Shown: in pieces, positions 55,388 to 64,000 of the stretch
How positions within the stretch are numbered: the first letter of the stretch is position 1
Layout: each line of letters begins with the position of its first letter
Assembly: GCA_024345305.1 (NCBI GenBank)
Contig: BRON01000002.1
Location: 1-64,000, forward strand
Direction: 5' to 3'
Origin: Mrakia gelida
Taxonomy: Eukaryota; Basidiomycota; Tremellomycetes; Cystofilobasidiales; Mrakiaceae
Length of the DNA: 64,000 bases
The notes under the pieces: model-generated
What the model was told of the DNA's origin: nothing
Databases searched by the model: none
Seen by the model: the letters and a program-made list of their open reading frames with translations, nothing else
Position numbers and translations under genes: made by a program

Positions 55388-56355
55388 ATGGTCCACTCTC
55401 GTCCTTACCCTCGACTCTCCTGGGACGTCCTGTTCCTCGTTGCGAAGGTTTCGGATCCCTCGATGCGACCCATCCTCGGAAGGGTTTCGTTCAACCTCCT
55501 CGTGTCCACTTCGATCCTTCTTTATCGAGAAGTTGAGGTCAGGACAACGAAGGAGCTTGAGAAGCTGTTCTGTGAGAGAACGGCGAGGAAGAAGGTCAGC
55601 TCAAGCTCTCTCTGTCCCAGCCCTCGTTCCGACCTTCGAACCCGTCCCCGTCTTCAACTCGACGCTCACGTCTCCGTTTCTCTGTCTTCATCCAGTCCTC
55701 TCAGCCCTCCCGAATCAACCCCTCTCTATCCCTCACTCAAACAACCACCCTCTCTCTCAACTTCACCTCCGAAACCTACCCTCCCTCGTCCCTCAACCTC
55801 TCCTTCGACAGGATCGCCGCTCACGACCCTCTCCCCCTGGGCCTCCTCCACCTTCAGTGTCGAGATCGTCTTCTCCACATCTTCCAACTCGTCCATCACT
55901 CTTTGCTTCTTCACCTCAACCCGAGGAGGATCGAGTACGTTTCCAAGGAACAGAGGATCGCGAGGACGTCGACGTGTTGGACGAGACTGCAAGCAGCGCC
56001 GCTTCTCTCTTACTGGGACAGGTTGGAGACGATCGATTTGAAGGGAATCATTCCTTGGAGAGACGAAGGGAAAGCTTCGCTCCAGCTGGCGGCTCAACCG
56101 TCTCCGCATCTTCATCGACGACGCGTCCTTCGTTTGCATCTCACGACCCTTCTTTCTCCAAGACATCCCGCGTTTCGATGGATCCTTCGAGCAATGGAAG
56201 GACACTCGAAGTACTTCGGCTTGGACGCGATGCAGGAGGGTCCGATTGTGCTCGTAGTTCGCTCCGAGAGGGAGAGGAAGGAGGCAGACGCGGCGATTCA
56301 GTCAGAGGTGAAGGGAAGGTGGAGATCGCTCTTTGTCGTTCAGCTCGAAGACTGA
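55388..56355 (+). CDS. F-box-like domain protein, copy 2 of the two-member family
   Basis: The protein begins MVHSRPYPRLSWDVLFLVAK, then ILGRVSFNLLVSTSILLYRE and KELEKLFCERTARKK. After an intron at the same place as in copy 1 it resumes SSQPSRINPSLSLTQTTTLS and ends PIVLVVRSERERKE...LFVVQLED. Alignment with copy 1 is clear across the whole length (RVSF-LLVST--LLYR; PSRINP; LKGIIP). About 290 residues. It lacks the tiny first coding exon of copy 1. Like copy 1, it has a GT-AG segment immediately after the stop (56357-56450), so the 3' UTR seems to be spliced. Function inferred only from the F-box-like N-terminus. Confidence 0.65.
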
Positions 56356-57100
56356 GGTGAGTGCCTCGTGCTTGGGGTATCTATATATCTGGGGCTTGCG
56401 TTCTCGGCTGACTTATGTTGTCTTCGCGCTCTCGATTCTCGTCTGCTCAGCTCGCATTCGACGCGTCTCAGCACCACGACCCCTCCGCGCTCTTCCAACC
56501 TCGACTCCCTCAGGAGTTTCCTCTCTATTTCATGCAATCCTTCTTCGGTGAGTCCTCGTCGAGCGTTTCAACGTCCTCGAAAAGCGGCTCCCTGACGTCG
56601 ACGAGTTGGTCGCTTTCTTCCTTACAGTTTGACGTCGCGTCCCCATCCTCTCCTCGACGAGCCGTCGTCCCGCCTACAGGTCCCTCGTCGGTCCATCGGA
56701 CCCTAGCGCCCTACTTAATCGAACGATCCATGACTCGCTACCTCTCATCTCGCCTAAATCGTCCAGAGAAACCGCAAGAGCCATCGTAAAGTGAGAGAAC
56801 GAACGAACAAGAAAACGGATCCGAAACAAGGGTAAGAAAGGGAGAAAGAAAAACGAAGAGAGAAAGAGAAAGAGGTGCAAATAAGACCGAAGCTGAAAGT
56901 GAAAAGGCTGTACTACAACACGGACCAAAAAGAAAGAGCACGTGCGATGATGAAAGACGAGAAGAGAAACGCGACGCGACGTGCAAGAGAGATGAAGGCA
57001 GAACTAGGTATCTATGTAGAGAAAGGAGGCATGCGAAGACCGAAGCGGGAAGAGATGCAAGTAGAGAGTAAGAGGCGAAAATGGAGAGACGGGTATCTAT
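56356..57100. other. Spliced 3' UTR and convergent intergenic region
   Basis: Two GT-AG segments (about 56357-56450 and 56547-56627) follow the stop of the F-box-like gene. The rest is purine-rich on the plus strand with no coding sign and leads to the end of the PACT gene. Confidence 0.4.
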
Positions 57101-60100
57101 CTATCGCGATCGGTTGAAACCAGAGTTTGACGACGACCGAGCAGGAGGAGGAGGACCTTCGATCCTTGCCTCCTTCGTTCGAGCAGCCGCTTCTCGAAGA
57201 GCGATGGCGACTTCGTAGGTCTTCTTCCAGTTCTGAGCGTACATCCTAAAAGTGTCACAAGAGAGGGGGGGTCAGTTCGAGCTCGAGAAGGAAGCGAAAA
57301 GGGAGAGCGGGAGGGACAAACCTCGTTCGAACGATCATGAGCACGGCAAGAGCGACAGACTTGAAGGTCCTTCTTGGAGGAGGACCAACGGATCGAGGTC
57401 CAGGGTAGCCCATTTGAGCGATAGCGGCGTTGACTCGGGTTTGTCTGAGGGAGAAAAGAGCCAAGGGCAAAGGTCAGACGCGGGAACGAAGCAAGAGGAG
57501 AGGAGAGAAAGGACGAACTGTCGACTGAGTTTCCCGATCAAGATGAGAAGGTACTCCTTCTGCAGCGACAGATCCTCCCTGAAGGTGTTCTCCCTCGTGA
57601 ACTTCTTCTTGAGGTACTCGATGTGGAGGAGGAAGGATTTGCAGTGGAGTTTGTGTTGAGCTTTGAGAGTCGCGTCGCTGCGAGGGAGGGAAGAGAACGC
57701 GTCTAAGTCAGCCTTGCCGAAACGAAACCGACCTCAACCAGAGACGAAGCTCAGCGAAGATGGAAGAGAGAGATACTCACTCGTTCCTAGCCCTGTCCAA
57801 CTCTCTGTTCGCTCTCTCCAACTTGCCCTCGAGCTTGGCCATCAACTGCTCCAACAACTCCCTGTCCCTCCCCCCGTTCCCTCCCTCGCTCTTCAAGCTC
57901 AACAGCTCCCGTCCGAGCTTCTCAGCCTCCGATCGGACGACCTGAAGATCTGAACGAAGACCCTTGACGGTTCTCAGGATCTCGTTCTCCTTCTCGTGAC
58001 TGGCCCGGTCGGTTTCGTCGCGAGAGGAGAGGAGAGCTCGAAGTTGATGGCAGGTGAGTCGTTCGGCGGTGAGTTGGGAGGTGAGAGTGTCGGAGTGCTG
58101 TAGAGAGACAGAAGAGCAAACAATCAGCCTCGGTTCGATGTAGGGAGGGGGAAGTAGTGAGCACGAACCCTGGTCATGTCGAGCGAGCGTTGGTTCGACG
58201 AGCGAAGCTTCGCCTCGAGTTGCGCCTCGGATCGAACGAGCTCCTCGAGATCGCAAGACTTTCCGTCCTTCTGGGTGGAGGTAGCCTTGGTTCGAAGCTC
58301 GAGTTCGGTGAGAGCGGCGGAGCGAGCTGTAGAACGAGAGGGGAATGAAGGTCAGCGTCGAGGAAGGGAGGAAAGAGAGAAACGAGAGACGACGCGACTC
58401 ACAATCGACGACGTCCTGAAGAGACTCGACCTTGTCGCGAGCGTCCTGAAGTTTCGAGAGAGCGGAATCAAGTTCCTGGAAGAGCGTACAAGCCTACAGT
58501 CAGTACGGGGAGCGAGAGGAGAGGGGAAGGGACGCGACTAACCTCCTTGAGCGCGTTCCTTTCTCCCTCGGCCGAAGCCTTGTCTCGACCAGAACGAGCG
58601 AGTTCCTCCGAGAGCGAAGCCGTCTTTTTCTGCAGCGAAGCCACATCGGACTCCAGGCCGGAGACCTTGGCCTGAGATCGAGCGAGGTCCTGCAAAACGA
58701 GACACGAAGAGGGTGAGCGACGCGAAAGAAGGAACGAAGAGCGTCGAGAGCAGTGCTTACGGATTTGACGGTCCTCTGCTCCGTCCTCGTCTCACTCGCA
58801 GCCTTCCTCTGACGCTCAAGGTCCTCCTTAAGCCTGGTGATCTCCGTCTTAAGCGACGTCTCCTTCCTCTCAAACGAAGCCCGCTCGGTGTTCTTAGATC
58901 GAAGAGTCGAAGCCAACTCGTCCTTCGCGGAGGTGAGGTTTCGTTGAAGCGTCGAGAATTGGCTTGAGAGGCTGCACAACAACCAAAGCAGCACAAAGGG
59001 AGGTCAGTTGGTGTCACAAGAACGTGATCACAAGTGAAGATGGCGACTCACATCGTCCCACTACTACTCTTCTCCCCCTCCTCCCTCCTCCTCTCCTCCC
59101 TCTCTCCGTCCAACTCCCTCTGCAACCTCTCCACCTCCTCCAACGCCTCCTCCAGTTGTCCCAGAAGCAAGTTCTTCTGCGTCTCCCAGTTCTCATCGGC
59201 AGACTCGTTGCGCTCGTCTCGTTCGTGCTTGAGGCGGTCGATCTGAGCGAGGGTGGAGGCGATTCGAGTTGGGACGGGGGTTTCGTCGAAGATGGACATC
59301 TGAGAGAGAGAAGAAGCAGAGGTCAGGGAGGTTGCTTTGAGAGGAAGGGAGAGGACGAAGAAATAGGAAAGGGGCGTACCTGTCTCAGAGGACCCAAAGA
59401 CTTGGGCGTTTGAGGACTCTGGATCGATCCGTAAACGATAGTCGAGTTGAACGATCCGTTGGCTCCTCCTCCTCCTCCATTGGGCTCGACCGATTGACCA
59501 CGAAGGATACCCTTCCTGAGATCTCCGCTGGCGTTCGCCGACTCGAGCGCTCGGATCCTGAGGTCCCTCGACTCGATAGCGGTCCTCTTGAACGGCGACG
59601 ACGCGAGCTCCTTCTGAAGTCTCCCGATCTCGAAGTTGGCTGTTTGGAGTTGACCCTTGAGGGAGACGACGAGTGGAAGCTCGGCTTCCTCGGTGGAGAG
59701 AGTGATGTTGGTTGGGGTTGGGGATCGACGTTGTCGAGAGGAGGAGGAGGAGATGGGAGTGGGTTGAGGTTGAGGCGAGGGAGATCGAGCTGCTGCTGCT
59801 TTGAGGACCTCCTGGGTCGTCTCGAGTTCCTGAACGAGACTGTTGAGTCTCGAGATGGTGTCCTGATCGTCCGAGCTTCGTTCCTCAGCATCTTGAAGAG
59901 CCTTCTCGAGAACGTTGATCTGATCCTCGTACGAAGCCTGAAGGGACGCGGCGGCGTTCGAATGAGCCTCCTCCAGCTGAACGAGGGACTCCGCTCGAGA
60001 TTCCTGGAGAACGGTAGCCTCGGAGAGTTGACGTTCGACGTCGAGGACCTTCGCAGCGAGAGTCTCGATCTCCTCCTCGCAAGCCTGGTTCTGATCCTCC

Positions 60101-63100
60101 AGCTGAGCGATCTTGTCGTCCTGAGCGTCGAGCTGGTCCTGATCCTCTCCGAGCTTGGCGTGCTGCTCCTCGAGGAGTTCGTTGATCTCAGCGAGGTTCT
60201 GCTTGAGGGAAGCGACCTCCTTGGTGGATTCGGCGAAGTCCTCGGTGGTGGATCGAAGGAGTCCGTCGACGCGTTCGAGCTCGACCGTCCGAAGAGCAGC
60301 TTCGTCCTCGAGTCCTTGGAGCTTCTCCTGGAGATCGGCGACCTGGTTGTCTGACGAGGAGAGAACCTTCTCGAGGAGATCGACGACGTTGGTTTCCGGT
60401 GTTGACGAGTCGGCAGCTCCGAGCTTCTCGAGGATCGAGGTCCGTTCGTCCTGAGCCATCCCGACGGCGACCTTGGCGAGTTCGAGATCCTCCTGCTGGA
60501 CGTGGATGGTTTCCTGAGCCGAGCGAACCTCAACGGAGAGGGCCTCGATCTTCTCCTTCCCCTTCCCAAGCTCCTCCTTCAACGTCTCGACCTCGGCGCT
60601 CAGCCTCGCGACTCTCTCCTCTGCGACCGTCTCCCTCCCACCCTCCTTCATCTTGAGAGCCTCGTTGAGACTGTCCCTCTCCTGGCAAGCAACGGCGAGC
60701 TCGGCTTCCTTCTCGGTGAGGATGGTGGTGACGTCCGCTTCGAGCTTCTCGAACTTGAGAGCGTGGTCGGCGGCTTGACGCGATTTGGCTGCTTCCGTTT
60801 CGACGAGTTTGGTTCGGAGGGTGGAGAGTTCGTCAGAGTGCTGAGAGAGAAGCTCCTTGTGGGTCGAGAGTTCCTCCTGCGTCGAAGCGAGTTGGGACTG
60901 GACGAGTCGAAGTTGAGGCGAGAGATCCTCGACGATGGGTTCCAACGATCCTCCCCTCTTCGACGACGACGACAACGACGACGAAGCCATCGACTTGACC
61001 CTCTCGAGCTCCTTGTCCTTCGCTCCCAGCGCCTCCTCGAGTCTCGCCACCTGATCCGCCATCCTTCCCAGCAGCGCCAGATCCTCCTCCCCAACTCCTG
61101 CCGACGAAGTCGCCAAACTCCCCTCCCGATCGAACCTCGTAGGCATCGACTTCCCCACTCCCTCAGGCAGCTCATCCCCAACCGCGTCCCTCAGAGCCTC
61201 GTTCTCGTCCTGAAGCGTCTGGATGAGAAGATGTTGCTGCGTGTTGAGACTGTGAAGATGTCGTTGGAGCTTGATCCCGTTGTTTCGAGGCGTGTCCGAG
61301 ATGACTGGAAGGGAGGTGTTGGCTCGATTGACGTTGGTGAGATCTTCGGAGGAAGCGATGGAGACGGAGGACTGATCGCCTTGGAAGAGCTGGTCGTCCG
61401 GGTGGTGGATGGAGTGAAAGCTCGTCGTTCCTCCTGCGTAAGGAGAGGCTGAGGACTGTCGAATGGAGGTTTGGGACGCTCCTCCTGCTCCTGCTCCTCC
61501 GATGGATCGACGCGTGTGAGGAGTTCCTCGGATCCTAGGTCGACCGGTGGAGGAGAGGGTAGAGAGGACGAGGTCTCGTTGTCGTTCGGAGGTGGATCGG
61601 AAGGGAGGGACCTGCTTGGGAGTCGCGTAGGAGCCTGGGTGATGTTCGCTTCCGGATTGAGAGTTGGGCGAAACCTCCTGGAGAGGGACGAAGAACTCGG
61701 TGATGGGTCTGGAGGGGAGAGGAGTCGACTGGACGTGAGCGACGGAGGAGTTTCGTTGAGCGAGGGGAGTGTCGAGTCCTCCGATGCTGAAAGAGTACTC
61801 CTTGACGGGAGAGGTGAGGGAGAAGCCTTCCTGGTCGGGAGAGGGTCCTCCATCGTTCTCGTCCATGTCCTCCTGCTCCTGGTCGTAGGAGGTGCTGCTT
61901 CGAACGAGGGAGCGATGACCTGAGGTTTGAGACGCGCCGTTGGGAGTCGAGGCGTTGGAGGAGGAGGATGCTGAGACCGAGGCTGGGGAGAGAACGGGAG
62001 CTGGCATCATGGTTCGACGACGGTCTGCTTGAGAGCGGCGGCGACCCAGTTGGATGTAGGCGGATCGAGACTAGAAGGAAGAAGAGAGACGAGAAGACGA
62101 GAAGCGCCGAGTCAGTCCTAAAGTCTCGAACGGGCCGACAAGGAGAAGCATTCCGAGACGGGTGGCACTCACTGCTGGTTCTTCCGACCTCCTACTATCG
62201 ATGCTATCTTGATCCTGCTCCTCCTCTTCCTCAGATGCCTCGAGAACGAGCGACAACTCCGCCGAGGGAAGACGCGTCCTCGTCAGTCGATCCGACCTCT
62301 CCTGCAGCGATTCGGCAGCGACGAGAGCATCCTCCTGCTGCTGGTCCTCCTCCTCACGAAGAGAGTAGTCGACGCTCTGTTGGTGTTGAGAGGCATCGAT
62401 GATGTCGAACGAGCCAGCATCGACGTAGTCCTGTCCGTCGTCGTCGTCCTCCCTGAACGACTGTCCTTCCTCTCGACGGCTCACGAACGGCTCCTCTCCC
62501 TCCTGCTCCTGCTCCTCCTGATCCCCAGCTCCAGAGAGGCTTCCGAAGGATCCATTCGAACGTTCATCGTTTTCCTCTCGGATGGAGTGATCCTGCTGAA
62601 ACGAGGATGCGGGAGCCTCCCCCCCGAAGCTCAGCCCTTCCTCCTCCTCCTCCTCCTCCTCCGCTTCGTCCTCGAGCTCCCTGCTCTCGATGGGAGAGGT
62701 TCCGAAGATGTTGTTAGGCTTACTCGGTCCAGGGGTCTCTTGTGCCCAAGGTCCCGAGCTAGCGAATCTTCCTTTGGAGCTTGTCGAGGAGGATGGCTCG
62801 AAGTTGGCGTGAGGAAGGGGAGTCGAGGTCATGGGCGTGGGAGGGAGACCTTGGGATGAGGCAGGGGTTGCAGGGAAGGGGGTGGAAGGACCCGAGTTGG
62901 GGACGTGGAAGGTTGAGGTTGATGAGATGAGAGGGTTGGCGTTGGGGTTGGGTGTTTGTTGGGAGGAAGGGTGAGGGGAGGAGGAGGAGAAGGAGGTGGA
63001 CTGTTGTCTTTGGTTTCTGTTCCCAGATGATTGAAAGGAAGACTGAAAGAGGAGAGGGGAGAGCGACCGTTGAGCAACTTTTCTCTCGCATCTAGACTTC

Positions 63101-63353
63101 GTATCTTTTGGGGTAGGGGAGAAGATGGGTCTTACTGATAGATCTCCTGAACTCTCGTCCGAATCGAAGGGCTTCATGGAAGGCATCGAGAGCTCAACGA
63201 AGCTCTCACCCTCTCGAACCCTGGACAAAGGGAGTAAGCGGAGAAGAAGAAGCTCGTCAGCCCTTGAGAAGGCATACATGAAGACGAAGAGAGCAGGCCT
63301 GCTCACCTGGAAGCATAGCCTCCCGAGGAAGGAGGTTGAGCGAAGGAGGACAT
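57101..63353 (-). CDS. PACT-domain giant coiled-coil protein, pericentrin/Pcp1/Spc110-like spindle pole body scaffold
   Basis: Near the C-terminus, the exon at about 57520-57680 encodes HKLHCKSFLLHIEYLKKKFT, RENTFREDLSLQKEYLL and ILIGKLSRQ. This is the PACT domain (PF10495) that anchors pericentrin/AKAP450 and fungal Pcp1 to centrosomes or spindle pole bodies through calmodulin. Upstream exons form a continuous coiled coil; the largest (about 59380-62090) includes RLVQSQLASTQEELSTHKEL and KLGEDQDQLDAQDDKIAQLE. The N-terminus is Ser/Pro-rich with Glu runs (SRELEDEAEEEEEEEE near 62660). About 1,750 residues in 13 exons. The start at 63353 (MSSFAQPPSSGGYAS) follows the only splice-compatible ATG, but in-frame sequence continues a little upstream, so the true start may be earlier. 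No clear CM1 motif was found in it. Confidence 0.75.
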
Positions 63354-63678
63354 GTTGAAGGAGCGGTTGAGGTCGAAGCTCGGCTTGTCCTTTTGAGGAC
63401 CTTCGGGAGCGATTCTAGTCCGTTACGGGTGGATGGAGCGTAAAGAGGGGAGCAGGAAGTAGATGCTGAGAGCAATGAGGGTGAAGTGGGATGCTCGAAA
63501 GCGGGCAGGGAAGGGAGGGAAGGAGGACAAGGTCGACGTTGCGTGTTGTTTTGAGCTTCGCTTCAGTTGCGAAGAGGAGGCGCGTGCCCTCCTCTTCTTT
63601 CCTTGACGACCGACTCAAATTTCTCGCAAGCTCAGATCAAAAGCTGTAGCATCTACTTCATCATCCCAGTCTGTATCA
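63354..63678. promoter_or_regulatory. Intergenic region upstream of the PACT gene
   Basis: These 325 bases separate two genes on the minus strand. A short frame just upstream of 63353 (IAPEGPQKDKPSFDLNRSFN) is open back to a TAA near 63424 and could be an extra 5' exon fed by an acceptor at about 63414. Nothing else is seen. Confidence 0.35.
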
Positions 63679-64000
63679 TTACTTATCGATAGGAGTGAAA
63701 ACGACGTCCGACTTGTCCTCGTTCAGACTGAGCTTGAACGAAACCTCCTCATCCTCGCCTTCATCCTCCTTGGGTACGCTCCCCTCCCCTTCCTCCATGG
63801 TCTCGTCCTCCTTCTTCTCCGCGCCACTCTTATCCTCCAGAAGCATCCTTCCTACGAGCCAGCTCGCGACTTCCTGCCTCTCCATCATCTCTGCTTCTCC
63901 TACGGGTGTGCGTCCGGCTTGGTTCTTGATGTCGATGAGCGAGTCTCCTGGGCTGAGAGGGTGCAGGACGAGAGCTTTGACGATGGGGAGGTGTCCGTTC
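63679..64000 (-). CDS. Ankyrin-repeat protein, 3' end (gene continues outside window)
   Basis: The visible C-terminal 107 residues start with NGHLPIVKALVLHPLSPGDS and LIDIKNQAGRTPVGEAEMME. This is the end of one ankyrin repeat and the beginning of another (GHLPIVKALV and NQAGRTPVGEA are the typical helix and hairpin positions). A very acidic tail follows (EDETMEEGEG, DEGEDEEV) and ends SDVVFTPIDK with TAA at 63679-63681. Small acidic-tailed ankyrin proteins such as yeast Yar1 have this layout, but the assignment is only a suggestion. Confidence 0.6.
   Translation of the reverse strand, partial: NGHLPIVKALVLHPLSPGDSLIDIKNQAGRTPVGEAEMMERQEVASWLVGRMLLEDKSGAEKKEDETMEEGEGSVPKEDEGEDEEVSFKLSLNEDKSDVVFTPIDK

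Noticed and set aside
59410..61452. Two plus-strand open frames of over 300 codons opposite the PACT gene
   Set aside because: They are antisense shadows of a coiled-coil coding exon rich in GAG/CTC-type codons, with no start context, splice pattern or recognisable domain.

Overview
The window looks like basidiomycete yeast DNA, most likely Pucciniomycotina and probably Microbotryomycetes (the red-yeast group). This is inferred from GC-rich sequence, genes split by many 60-100 nt GT-AG introns with a CTGAC-type branch site 20-40 nt before the acceptor, short intergenic gaps on both strands, and S/P-rich low-complexity protein tails. No bacterial-type operons, tRNA, rRNA or CRISPR were seen.

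Region 1 (1-11518) is a head-to-tail array with a period of about 6.85 kb. Each unit carries a minus-strand gene that joins an N-terminal C2H2/OrsD-like (former DUF3505) zinc-finger region to a RecQ-like DEAD helicase lobe, as in fungal telomere-linked helicase genes. The helicase stops after motif III, exactly where one unit meets the next. At that junction sits a 95-bp palindromic cassette. Both copies have the same geometry, but their four 11-bp arms use unrelated words, and the neighbouring hairpin loop is present in opposite orientations. This is the most unusual feature of the window.

Region 2 (about 11.5-24.6 kb) is a gene-poor graveyard of the kind expected between a subtelomere and core sequence. 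It holds coiled-coil fragments, a decayed class-C beta-lactamase-like hydrolase, unidentified exons, spaced intron-like repeats, simple repeats, and the C-terminal synthetase part of glutamine-dependent NAD synthetase (QNS1) with a destroyed P-loop and a late nonsense codon.

Region 3 (about 25-64 kb) is dense with ordinary housekeeping genes. In order: COG1 (Golgi tethering), a small membrane protein, proteasome subunit alpha4, an uncharacterised coiled-coil protein, an F-box-like gene, a Bromo_TP/TAF8-like gene, nucleoporin NUP53, a SHE3-like coiled-coil gene, a Q-rich ArfGAP, a CM1-domain microtubule-organiser protein, an F-box gene, a second copy of the F-box-like family, a PACT-domain (pericentrin/Pcp1-type) coiled-coil protein, and the 3' end of an ankyrin-repeat gene. 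Two gamma-tubulin/spindle-pole-body type scaffolds thus lie within 18 kb of each other. Exon joins were read by eye; only spans and confident motifs are given.
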